Origin: Hippea maritima DSM 10411
Lineage (GTDB): Bacteria; Campylobacterota_A; Desulfurellia; Desulfurellales; Hippeaceae
DNA: 64,000 nucleotides
Reading direction: 5' to 3'
Assembly (NCBI RefSeq): GCF_000194135.1
Contig: NC_015318.1
Span: 186,001 to 250,000, forward strand
The position numbers and the translations under genes are program-made. The notes below the pieces were generated by a model, which saw only the letters and a program-made list of their open reading frames with translations, was not told the origin of the DNA and made no database searches. Below are positions 26,001 through 34,740 of the stretch, piece after piece. Positions within the stretch are counted from its first letter, which is position 1, and the number at the start of each line of letters is the position of its first letter.

Positions 26001-27765
26001 TATAGACCCCAATCCAGATCCTGAAGCTTCATACAAAGAAAGGAAAAGGTTGTTTGATAACGGACTGACGTGGAAGTATTATGATAAGAAACTCCTCTCA
26101 AAAGGTGGATTTGTTGTAGATAGAAATGCAAAGTCTATAAAGCTAACAAAAGAAGCAAAGGAATTTCTACAGACCAATAAGAATGAGGTAAGCGGAGAGG
26201 ATTTGATAAAACTTATACTTCAGGCCGATGTTGACCTTTTGTGGAACGGTGGCATTGGAACATATGTAAAAGCAACAGATGAAACCAATGAAGATGTCGG
26301 TGATAGACTTAACGATGCGGTTAGGATAGATGCAAGCCAACTCAGGGCAAAAATAGTTGGTGAAGGCGGAAATTTAGGGTTAACTCAAAAGGCAAGGATA
26401 GAGTATGCCTTAAGGGGCGGAAAACTAAATACGGATGCATTGGATAACTCTGCCGGCGTGGATATGTCAGACCACGAGGTTAACTTAAAGATACTTTTAG
26501 GGCAACTAATGAAAGATGGTGTTCTTAAAGACTTAGAGGCAAGAAATAAAATGCTGGAGGATTTAACCGAAGAAGTTACACAAAGGGTTTTGACGCACAA
26601 CTACATGCAGAGCTTTGCTGTTAGTTTAGATGAAATGCGCTCAAAGCAGGAACCTGATATATTCTTTGAGTTAGATAACTTTTTGAAGAATAAAGGTGTA
26701 TTACATAAAGAGGACTATCCATTCCCCGATAGGAAAGAGCTTTCTTTAAGGGTGTCAAGGGGCGTTGGTTATACCAGGCCGGAGCTTTCTGTTATGCTTG
26801 CTCTAAATAAGATGTTTGTCTATAACGAGCTTTTAAAGAGTCAGGTGTTTAGTGGGGATACCATTGACCAATATGCTATTATGTATTTTCCACCAACAAT
26901 TAGGGCTAAATACCAAGACTACATAGTAAAGCATAGATTGAAAAATGAAATAGCCTTTACATTTATGGTTAATTTGATTATCAATAATAACGGAGCGACA
27001 AGCTTGCTGAAGATTCATATGATGACAGACCAACACATTCCTCAAATCATGAAATCCATGATATTCTCATACGATGTACTCGATATATTAAATCTGAGGA
27101 ACGAACTGTTTGAATATGAGAATAAGATTCCGCAGCAAGAGATCTATAAAATATCATTGGATATGTTTGATGCTGTAAATTCCTTTACTATAAACGAAAT
27201 ATATATGTTTAGAGATGGTGTGTCATTGGACACAAAGAAGGAGGAAGAAATAAAAGGATGGCTGAACGATTACTACTCAACTTGCGTTGAGGAAGGATTG
27301 TATCATGAGTCCTATTTGAAAAAAGTAGATGATTTGAAATCTGTTGTAGATGAGACCTTGGCTAAGAAGATAGCAAGGCTATATTTTATAGAGCCATTTA
27401 TCCCATCTTATCACATAGCAAGGTTGCTAGGTAAAGACATAAAGACAACCGTTGAGGCGCTGGATACTATAGATAGGTCGTTTGGCTTTAAAGAACTAAA
27501 AGGTTATATAAACTCCATACATATAGCTAATGAATGGGATAGGATGGCGCAGTTCTCTGTCATAAGAAACTATATATTGGCAGAAATAACGATGGCCATC
27601 AGACTTATTAAAGAGTTTGCTGGGGATATAAATGCCATGATAGAGTCAAAAAGAGAGGTTTATGATGAGTATAAGACCGATCTTGACACTATCATGGGCA
27701 TAAAGTCGATTAACTTACATCCTGCTATGTTACTCTATGATAAACTTCAAAAGCTTTTACATTAG
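23011..27765 (+). CDS. NAD-specific glutamate dehydrogenase, large (180 kDa) type
   Basis: Oxidative deamination of glutamate to 2-oxoglutarate with NAD. At 1,584 residues it matches the GDH-180 class. Residues 1-700 are the long regulatory part with ACT-like modules. The catalytic core follows: [40 protein letters not shown] (from about 785; substrate Lys), then VPVGSKGGF and the NAD-binding [17 protein letters not shown]. A C-terminal helical domain ends at [23 protein letters not shown] precedes the ATG. The enzyme links amino-acid use to the TCA cycle; the aconitase gene lies convergently downstream. Confidence 0.95.
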   Translation: [1584 protein letters not shown]

Positions 27766-27787
27766 AAGGTTGTTTAAAGGTTAAAAT

Positions 27788-27826
27788 AAAAACCCCTTGT
27801 AAGCTTATAGCTTACAAGGGGTTTTT
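27788..27826. terminator. Bidirectional terminator between GDH and aconitase genes
   Basis: An 18-bp perfect stem (27788-27805 with 27809-27826) with loop TAT; the core is CCCCTTGTAAGCT / AGCTTACAAGGGG, flanked by As on the left and Ts on the right, so it can stop transcripts from both convergent genes. Confidence 0.95.
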
Positions 27827-27848
27827 TAAATTCTTAATACTTTTTAGA

Positions 27849-29840
27849 TTACTCTGTAAATTGAATTTCTTTGAAGCTCTTGCCTGCGAAATCTTTTGCA
27901 AGTCTCATCTTACCGCCAGCAAGTATTGTTTTTCTCTCCCTTTCTGTTAGATGATACTCAAGAGGGATTTCGATACCTTTTGTCACATCTTTCAATACAA
28001 CCTCACCTGTACCGTCTATAAGTGCTTTTCTAATACCTTCTATCTTAATCTCATCACCCTGATCAATCTTTTCGTAATCATCAGGATTCTTGAATGTCAA
28101 TGGAATAATGCCGAAGTTTATAAGGTTTGCTCTGTGAATCCTTTCAATAGCTTTAGCAATAACAGCTTTTACGCCCAGGTACATTGGGCAAAGTGCTGCA
28201 TGTTCTCTTGATGAACCCTGACCGTAGTTATCGCCTCCAACGATTATGTTCCATACACCTTTTTTCTTATTCTCAAGACATCTGCTTGCAAATGTTGGAT
28301 CTCTCTTTACAAATACATACTCAGCGTATTTTGGAACATTGGATCTGTATTTTAGAAGATCACCAGCGGGCATAATATCGTCCGTTGTTATCTTATCGCC
28401 AAACTTGCCTGCAACCTGACCTTCGAGGTCCTTGGGCATAGGATCTCCACTTGGAGGATCAACTATGTTTGGACCTTTGTAAAGTTCTATAGTCTTTGCT
28501 TCTTCAGGTGCTGCTGGTGGGAGAAGTAAGCTGTCATCGATTGTGAACTTCTCAGGAATGTCTACTTTTGGATAATTAATACCGAATTTGCTTTCAAGAT
28601 CTCTTGGGTCGGTTATAACGCCGGTTAAAGCACAAGCTGCTGCTGTTTCTGGGCTTACAAGATAAATTTTTGCTGTGACTGTTCCGCTTCTTCCGTAGAA
28701 GTTCCTGTTATTTGTTCTTATAGATATGGCGTTATTCCTTGGAGCCTGTCCAGCACCTATACAGAATCCGCAGGCACTTTCGAGAACTCTGAATCCAGCT
28801 GCGATAATATGGGAGAGTTCTCCCTCATCGGCAAGCATTCTAAGAACTTGCTTAGAACCCGGTGCATAACCGCAACTTACGTTTGGATGAACTGTTCTTC
28901 CTTTTACAATCTCGGCAACTGTTTTACCGTCTTTATATGAGGAGTTTGTACAGCTTCCTATCATAACCTGGTCAACTGGCGTTCCTTCGACTTCTCTTAC
29001 TGTTACTACATTGTCTGGGTTGTGGGGTTGAGCTATCATAGGCTCAAGTTCACTTAAATTGATTTCAATTATTCTGTCATAATTTGCATCAGGATCGGCC
29101 TCAAGCGGTGCCCACTGCTCTCCTCTTCCCTGAGCTTCTAAGAATCTTTTTGTTTCCTCATCAGATGGGAATACGCTTGTTGTAACGCCAAGTTCTGCGC
29201 CCATGTTTGTTATCGTTCCCCTCTCTGGAACTGTTAATGTTTTTACTCCTTTTCCGAAATACTCAACTATCCAACCTACATTACCCTTTGTTGATAATAT
29301 TTGAAGTAGTTTCAATATAACATCTTTTGCAGAAACCCAAGGATTGAGTTTACCTGTTAGATGAACACCAAGTATTTTCGGTCTTGGCAGGTAGAATGGC
29401 ATACCGGCCATAGCACTTGCAACATCCAAACCGCCAGCACCTATGGCTATCATTCCAATACCACCGCCAGTAGGTGTATGGGAGTCAGAACCCAATAGTG
29501 TTTTGCCTGGTGCACCTACCCTTTCGATATGAACCTGATGGCAGATACCGTTTCCTGCTTTTGAAAGGTAAAGGCCATACTTTTTAGCGAATGTCTGGAG
29601 GTATGTGTGATCGTCTGCATCCTCAAATCCCATCTGGATAGTTTTGTGGTCGATGTAACTTACCGATACCTCTGTTTTTACCCTATCTACGCCCATCTGT
29701 TCAAATTGAAGGTCTGCCATCGTTCCTGTAGCATCTTGTGTAAGAGTTTGGTCTATCTTTATACCAATCTCATCACCAGAGAACAAGTCTCCATCCACAA
29801 GATGCTCTTTCAAAATCTTTTGAGCAACCGTTAAACCCAT
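27849..29840 (-). CDS. Aconitate hydratase
   Basis: Interconverts citrate and isocitrate with a [4Fe-4S] cluster. From ATG 29840, with AAGGAGG six bases upstream, the protein has 663 residues (the TTG two codons earlier is rejected). Cluster ligands are in MIGSCTNSSYKDG and SACGFCIGAGQAPRNN; the swivel domain carries the GDNYGQGSSREHAAL catalytic Ser. The length fits the short aconitase branch seen in Deltaproteobacteria, not the 900-residue AcnA or AcnB. It is monocistronic and shares a terminator with the GDH gene. Confidence 0.96.
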   Translation of the reverse strand: MGLTVAQKILKEHLVDGDLFSGDEIGIKIDQTLTQDATGTMADLQFEQMGVDRVKTEVSVSYIDHKTIQMGFEDADDHTYLQTFAKKYGLYLSKAGNGICHQVHIERVGAPGKTLLGSDSHTPTGGGIGMIAIGAGGLDVASAMAGMPFYLPRPKILGVHLTGKLNPWVSAKDVILKLLQILSTKGNVGWIVEYFGKGVKTLTVPERGTITNMGAELGVTTSVFPSDEETKRFLEAQGRGEQWAPLEADPDANYDRIIEINLSELEPMIAQPHNPDNVVTVREVEGTPVDQVMIGSCTNSSYKDGKTVAEIVKGRTVHPNVSCGYAPGSKQVLRMLADEGELSHIIAAGFRVLESACGFCIGAGQAPRNNAISIRTNNRNFYGRSGTVTAKIYLVSPETAAACALTGVITDPRDLESKFGINYPKVDIPEKFTIDDSLLLPPAAPEEAKTIELYKGPNIVDPPSGDPMPKDLEGQVAGKFGDKITTDDIMPAGDLLKYRSNVPKYAEYVFVKRDPTFASRCLENKKKGVWNIIVGGDNYGQGSSREHAALCPMYLGVKAVIAKAIERIHRANLINFGIIPLTFKNPDDYEKIDQGDEIKIEGIRKALIDGTGEVVLKDVTKGIEIPLEYHLTERERKTILAGGKMRLAKDFAGKSFKEIQFTE

Positions 29841-29888
29841 ATTCAACCTCCTTGAGTTGTAATTTTTATTTGCTTTTTTGCCGTAAAG

Positions 29889-29917
29889 CTTATATCATTT
29901 TTGTTGATAAAAAGCAA
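29889..29917 (-). promoter_or_regulatory. Promoter of the aconitase gene
   Basis: On minus: TTGCTT (29917-29912), 17-base spacer, TATAAG (29894-29889). It leaves a leader of about 40 bases before the aconitase ATG. Confidence 0.65.
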
Positions 29918-29944
29918 AGTTTTTTAGGCTTTTTTGGAGGTGGT

Positions 29945-31030
29945 ATGGAAAGTAAAGTAAGAGTTTTGGTTGTGGATGACTCTTTGATTTCTCGTAAATA
30001 CCTTAGGCGAATTTTGGAAGAATCTGGTAAAATTGAAGTTATAGATACAGCTAAAGATGGCCAAGAGGCTATAGAAAAAATAAAGTCTTTAAAACCAGAT
30101 GTTGTTACGCTTGACATAGAAATGCCGCGTCTGAATGGACTTGATGCATTGAAAATTATTATGAAAGACCACCCCGTGCCGGTTATAATGGTTAGCTCTT
30201 TAACGAAGGATGGAGCAGAGGAAACGCTTCAGGCTCTTCGTTTGGGAGCTGTTGATTATATATCAAAAAACGATGTACTTTCCTTTAAGTCTGCGGCCAA
30301 GGAAGCAAGGCAGATTTTAATTGAGAAGATCTTATCTGCTAAAAACTCAAGAATTAGAGGTAGAAGACTAAAAGCTAAAGCCACCTCAATTATTCATAAA
30401 GAAAAAGAAGAAAAGCCCGAGGAGATATCGCAAGGCCCTAAGAAAAAACCAGAGAAATTGGATATAAGGGTTGTGGCAATAGCAGCTTCGACCGGTGGCC
30501 CTGTCGCACTTGAAAAGGTTTTCTCAGAACTTCCCTTACTGGGTGTGCCTATAATGATAGTGCAACATATGCCCAAGACATTTACAGGTGTTTTTGCTAA
30601 CTCTTTAAGTAAAGTATCGAAGATAAAGGTAAAAGAGGCTGAGGATGGTGAGGAATTAAGGTCTAATCAGGGCTATTTAGCCCCTGGAGGCATGCAGATG
30701 ACCGCCTCCAAAAGTGGATCAAAGTATATAGTTAGAGTTAGTGATGAGCCTAAGACCATATATACCCCTAATGCTAATGTTATGTTTAAATCTGTAGCTG
30801 AAACATTCGGGGATAAAGCTCTTTGTGTTATTATGACTGGTATGGGTGATGATGGCTTTAAGGGGTTGCAGGAAGTTGCAAGGGTTGGAGGAACGATTAT
30901 AGCTCAAGATAAGGATAGTTGTGTTGTCTGGGGCATGCCCAGAAAACCGACGCAGACTGGCTTAGCAGATTTTGTTGTTCCTCTTGATAAAATAGCTTCC
31001 ACTATATCCAAAATAGTGCTTGGCAGGTAG
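29945..31030 (+). CDS. cheB: Chemotaxis protein-glutamate methylesterase/glutaminase CheB
   Basis: Demethylates chemoreceptor glutamates. ATG 29945 with GGAGG five bases upstream gives 361 residues; the longer TTG frame from 29852 is rejected. The receiver domain (VLVVDDSLISRKYLRRIL; phospho-Asp in VVTLDIEMP) covers about 1-120, a basic linker follows, and the esterase domain from about 165 has catalytic Ser in AASTGGPVALEKV, His in IVQHMPKTFTG and Asp in TGMGDDGFKGL. It is first of a flagellar switch group, with fliM seven bases downstream. No cheR is in the window. Confidence 0.96.
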   Translation: MESKVRVLVVDDSLISRKYLRRILEESGKIEVIDTAKDGQEAIEKIKSLKPDVVTLDIEMPRLNGLDALKIIMKDHPVPVIMVSSLTKDGAEETLQALRLGAVDYISKNDVLSFKSAAKEARQILIEKILSAKNSRIRGRRLKAKATSIIHKEKEEKPEEISQGPKKKPEKLDIRVVAIAASTGGPVALEKVFSELPLLGVPIMIVQHMPKTFTGVFANSLSKVSKIKVKEAEDGEELRSNQGYLAPGGMQMTASKSGSKYIVRVSDEPKTIYTPNANVMFKSVAETFGDKALCVIMTGMGDDGFKGLQEVARVGGTIIAQDKDSCVVWGMPRKPTQTGLADFVVPLDKIASTISKIVLGR

Positions 31031-31036
31031 AAATAA

Positions 31037-32020
31037 ATGCCTGAGATTCTATCTCAAGAGGAGATAGATGCCCTTTTAAATAATTTAGATAAAGAAGAGA
31101 TAGCCGAAGAGGTTGAAGAGGAACCATTAGAAGAATTAGTAGAGCCTAAAAAGATATCTGTTTATGATTTTAAGCGTCCTGATAAGGTATCAAAAGAGCA
31201 GATAAGGGCCATTAAAAACCTTCATGATAAATTTTCAAGAAACTTTTCCTCAAAACTTTCAGCTTTTTTACGCTCGATTGTTGAAATTGAGGTAGTAAGT
31301 GTTGATCAGATGACCTATGCTGAATTTGTTCTCTCCTTGTCTAATAATGTCAGTTTTAATGTTGTAAGTCTTTCCCCTCTTGATGGCAATGCTGTCTTTT
31401 CACTTGAGCCGGATATAGGTTTTGCTCTGATTGATAGGCTTTTAGGTGGAATTGGTGAATCGTCTAATATCAATAGGCCTTTTACTGATATAGAACAGAG
31501 TATCCTACTTGATGTTGTAAGGCAGGCTATGGAAGAGATGAGGTCTTCATGGGAACCTATAATAGATATAAGCTTTGAGGTTGTAGGGCAGGAGTCGAGC
31601 CCAAATGTTGTTCAAATAGTTGCACCATCAGAGATTGTTGTTTTGGTGGTGTTTGAGGTTAAGCTTGGTGAAACTACAGGTATTATAAATTGGTGTTTGC
31701 CCGTTATTGTGCTTGAACCGGTCTTGAATAAAATAGGAACCCATGATATATTAGCTCGTTCAAAGAAAGCGACAGAGGATAGAATAGAAGATATAGCAAG
31801 GACTCTAAAAGAGGTTTTGGTTTATTTGGAATTTAGGTTGGGTACAGCTGCAATGAAAGTTGAAGACTTTTTGTCCTTGAAAGAAGGCGATTTATTGACC
31901 TTAGATAAAAAAGTTGATGATGAGCTACCTGTGTTTATAAATGGAGTAGAAAAATATGGAGTAAAGTTGGGTAGGAAAGGCTATAATAAGGCTGTAAAAA
32001 TTAATCGAATAATAGGTTAG
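31037..32020 (+). CDS. fliM: Flagellar motor switch protein FliM
   Basis: A 327-residue C-ring protein. It begins with ILSQEEIDALLNNL, the CheY-P-binding peptide, followed by an acidic linker, the middle CheC-like domain (RPDKVSKEQIRAIKNLHDKFSRNFSSKLSAFLR at about 49-81; IDRLLGG near 135) and the C-terminal SpoA domain (FLSLKEGDLLTLDKKVDDELPVFING). It sets rotation sense with FliG and FliN/FliY. It sits between cheB and fliY. Confidence 0.97.
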   Translation: MPEILSQEEIDALLNNLDKEEIAEEVEEEPLEELVEPKKISVYDFKRPDKVSKEQIRAIKNLHDKFSRNFSSKLSAFLRSIVEIEVVSVDQMTYAEFVLSLSNNVSFNVVSLSPLDGNAVFSLEPDIGFALIDRLLGGIGESSNINRPFTDIEQSILLDVVRQAMEEMRSSWEPIIDISFEVVGQESSPNVVQIVAPSEIVVLVVFEVKLGETTGIINWCLPVIVLEPVLNKIGTHDILARSKKATEDRIEDIARTLKEVLVYLEFRLGTAAMKVEDFLSLKEGDLLTLDKKVDDELPVFINGVEKYGVKLGRKGYNKAVKINRIIG

Positions 32021-32031
32021 GGTGGGATTAT

Positions 32032-33021
32032 ATGATAGCAGAAGGTCTTTCTCAAGATGAAATAGATAGTCTTTTAGGCGGTAATGCTGAGGATAAGCAG
32101 AAGGATAACACATATGGCGATGCTATAAATGAGAATGTCAGTAAGCTCTTTGACTTATTAAACTCTTCCATCGAAGAAGTAACAAAGACTGCGTTTTCAT
32201 TAGAAGTAGTGTCCAAATTTATAGATCTAAATATTATACAGAAGAATGAGATTAGCTTTGATGGTAAGATTGTGATAAATGTTGATGTAACAACAGGGGA
32301 AAAAAACTCAAAGTTTGTGGTTTTAATAAATAAAAAATTTGCTTCTATTTTATCCGACTTGATGTTAATGGGGCCTGGTGAGGCTAAAGAAGAGTTGGAA
32401 AGTGAGGATTTAGATGCCCTTAAAGAGTTATTTTCTCAAATTTTTGGTCATCTTTCTACCCAGGTAAAAGAGGCTATTTCTCCTTTTATATCATTTGAGG
32501 TTAAAGAAGCAACTAAAGAGCCTTTAGAGATAGATTCTGATAAACTTTATAAGTCTCAATACGATGTTGCTATACCTAATATAGAAAACGATCTTATAGA
32601 TATTATTTCCCCAAAAATAGAACTTGATGAAATATTTAAACAGCAGGAACCCCAAGAAGAGACCATAATAGAGCATGAGGAGGTTCCATTCAAAGAGGTT
32701 GAAGAGGAGTTGTTTAAAGAAGCGGCACCTCAAGCTTCAAAAGCAACATTAGAAGCTCCCAAAAATTTGAACCTTATTATGGATATAGACCTAGATGTTA
32801 AGATAAGGATAGGCGATAAGAATATGCTCATTAAGGATATATTAGACCTAAAGGATGGTTCTATTATAGAGCTTGATAAGAATATAGAGGAGCCTATGGA
32901 TATACTTGTTAATGGTAAGGTTGTTGCAAAGGGGATTGTGGTAGTTGTTGGTGGAAAGTTTGGTGTGAAAATAACCCACATAGAAACTAGAGAAGAAAGA
33001 ATTAAGTCTTTAGGTGAGTGA
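32032..33021 (+). CDS. fliY: Flagellar motor switch protein FliY (FliN family)
   Basis: A 329-residue FliN-family protein, about three times longer than a plain FliN. It opens with its own CheY-binding-like peptide (GLSQDEIDSLLGG), has a CheC-like middle part (about 30-180) that lacks an obvious second copy of the phosphatase signature, a Glu-rich linker (about 200-235), and a C-terminal SpoA domain (MDIDLDVKIRIGDKNMLIKDILDLKDGSIIELDK, 250-284). It is expected to sit in the C-ring under FliM. GGTGGG precedes the ATG. Confidence 0.9.
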   Translation: MIAEGLSQDEIDSLLGGNAEDKQKDNTYGDAINENVSKLFDLLNSSIEEVTKTAFSLEVVSKFIDLNIIQKNEISFDGKIVINVDVTTGEKNSKFVVLINKKFASILSDLMLMGPGEAKEELESEDLDALKELFSQIFGHLSTQVKEAISPFISFEVKEATKEPLEIDSDKLYKSQYDVAIPNIENDLIDIISPKIELDEIFKQQEPQEETIIEHEEVPFKEVEEELFKEAAPQASKATLEAPKNLNLIMDIDLDVKIRIGDKNMLIKDILDLKDGSIIELDKNIEEPMDILVNGKVVAKGIVVVVGGKFGVKITHIETREERIKSLGE

Positions 33022-33025
33022 TGTA

Positions 33026-33484
33026 ATGGAAATACCAAAACCTGATGTATGCAGGGTTGACTTTGGTCAGCCGACAAAGGAAGAAGAAAGAAAGATTAAA
33101 GAAATTTTAAAAATGAAAACTATAGCTGTTGTGGGTATAAGTCCTAAAGAAACAAGGCCAAGCAACGATGTTGCTCGGTATATGCTAAATCATGGCTATG
33201 ATGTTATACCTGTTCGTCCTGCATCCAGAGAGATTTTGGGCAGAAAGTGCTATAGAGACTTAGAAAGCATTGATAGACCCGTAGATGTTGTAGATGTTTT
33301 TAGAAGATCTGAGTATTGCCCTGAGATTGCCAAAAAGGCTGTTAAGATTGGAGCAAAGGCTCTTTGGCTACAAGAGGGCGTTATATCAGAGGAGGCTAAA
33401 AGGATAGCAGAAGAGGCTGGACTTTTAGTTATTATGGATTACTGCCTAAAAAAGGCTCATCAAAAATACTCTAAGGGGTTATAG
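33026..33484 (+). CDS. CoA-binding domain protein
   Basis: A 152-residue cytoplasmic protein of the YccU type. The Rossmann-like domain has KTIAVVGISPKETRPSNDVARYML, VIPVRPASREILGRKCYRDLESI, VDVVDVFRRSE and ALWLQEGVISEEAKRIAEEAGL, the pattern of stand-alone CoA-binding domains related to succinyl-CoA synthetase alpha. Its function is not established. I prefer ATG 33026 to GTG 33014 because GGTGAG precedes it and it clears the fliY stop. The last base of the stop is the first base of the murA GTG. Confidence 0.88.
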   Translation: MEIPKPDVCRVDFGQPTKEEERKIKEILKMKTIAVVGISPKETRPSNDVARYMLNHGYDVIPVRPASREILGRKCYRDLESIDRPVDVVDVFRRSEYCPEIAKKAVKIGAKALWLQEGVISEEAKRIAEEAGLLVIMDYCLKKAHQKYSKGL

Positions 33485-34740
33485 TGGATAAATTTGTTAT
33501 AGAAGGACCAGCAAAACTTCAAGGTCAGGCTTATATAAGTGGTTCAAAGAATGCATCCCTCCCTATGATGGCTGCAGCTATCCTGACCGATGAAGAGGTA
33601 ATTTTGAGCAATGTACCTAAGCTCAAAGATATAGATACTATGTGTAAGCTTTTGATAAAACTCAACTGTAAATGTAAGCGCCTGGATAATGACGATATTT
33701 TTATAAACTGTTCTGGCATAAACTCAGACTTTGCGCCTTATGAGCTTGTAAAGACAATGAGGGCATCTATTTTGGTTTTTGGTCCACTTCTTGCCCGTCT
33801 AAAAAGTGCCCATGTATCTTTGCCGGGTGGTTGTGCTATAGGTGTTAGGCCTGTAAACTTACACATAGCAGCTATGAAGAATTTGGGAGCTGATGTTGAA
33901 ATAGAAGAAGGATATATTGTAGCAAAAGCTGAAAGATTAGAGGGTGCAACAATCTATTTTGATACACCGACCGTGACAGGGACTGAAAATGTCTTGATGG
34001 CCGCTGCGTTGACAAAAGGCAAGACTATAATTAAAAATGCTGCTAAAGAGCCTGAAGTTGTAGATTTAGCAAAAATGTTGAAGGTTATGGGCGCAAAGAT
34101 TAAAGGTGAAGGCGAAAGTACCATAGAGGTTGAAGGTGTATCTAAGCTAAGAGGTGTGAGCTATAGGGTTATGAGCGATAGAATTGAAGCCGGGACATTT
34201 ATGTGTGCGTCTTTGATTACTGGTTCGACCATAGAGCTTATTGATGCGCCTTTGTATGCTATGGATGCCATAGTGGATAAATTTATAGAAGTTGGCGGTT
34301 CGATTAGAAAAATAGATGACTCCAGAATTGAGATTAAGGGGAAAAAAATAGAGCCTGTAGTAATAAAAACAGCCGTATATCCTGGTTTTCCAACAGACAT
34401 GCAGGCACAGTTTATGGCTGTTCTGACACTTGCAAATGGCACAAGTGTAATTGAGGAGACTATCTTTGAAAATAGATTTATGCATGTGGCTGAACTCATT
34501 AGATTGGGCGCCAATATATTGATATCTGGCAATAAAGCCGTTATAGAGGGTGTGAGTCATCTTGATGGGGCAACCGTTATGGCTACGGATTTAAGGGCAA
34601 GTGCGAGTTTGGTTATAGCTGGATTGGCCGCTCATGGCAGAACAGAGGTTTTAAGGATTTATCATCTTGATAGGGGGTATGAGGCTTTGGAGAAGAAATT
34701 GTCATCTTTGGGTGCAAATATAAAGAGGGTAAAACAATGA
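33484..34740 (+). CDS. murA: UDP-N-acetylglucosamine 1-carboxyvinyltransferase
   Basis: First committed step of peptidoglycan synthesis. The 418-residue protein starts with GTG directly on the preceding stop (TAGTG). Lys22-Asn23 (SGSKNASL), the fosfomycin-target Cys117 in LPGGCAIGVRPVNLH, and TDMQAQFMA are all present, so a fosfomycin-sensitive form is expected from known biochemistry. The end overlaps hisG by ATGA. Confidence 0.98.
   Translation: MDKFVIEGPAKLQGQAYISGSKNASLPMMAAAILTDEEVILSNVPKLKDIDTMCKLLIKLNCKCKRLDNDDIFINCSGINSDFAPYELVKTMRASILVFGPLLARLKSAHVSLPGGCAIGVRPVNLHIAAMKNLGADVEIEEGYIVAKAERLEGATIYFDTPTVTGTENVLMAAALTKGKTIIKNAAKEPEVVDLAKMLKVMGAKIKGEGESTIEVEGVSKLRGVSYRVMSDRIEAGTFMCASLITGSTIELIDAPLYAMDAIVDKFIEVGGSIRKIDDSRIEIKGKKIEPVVIKTAVYPGFPTDMQAQFMAVLTLANGTSVIEETIFENRFMHVAELIRLGANILISGNKAVIEGVSHLDGATVMATDLRASASLVIAGLAAHGRTEVLRIYHLDRGYEALEKKLSSLGANIKRVKQ

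Noticed and set aside
29852-29944. 31-residue N-terminal extension of CheB
   Set aside because: It starts with TTG without a ribosome site and crosses the intergenic promoter region; ATG 29945 with GGAGG directly gives the receiver domain start.
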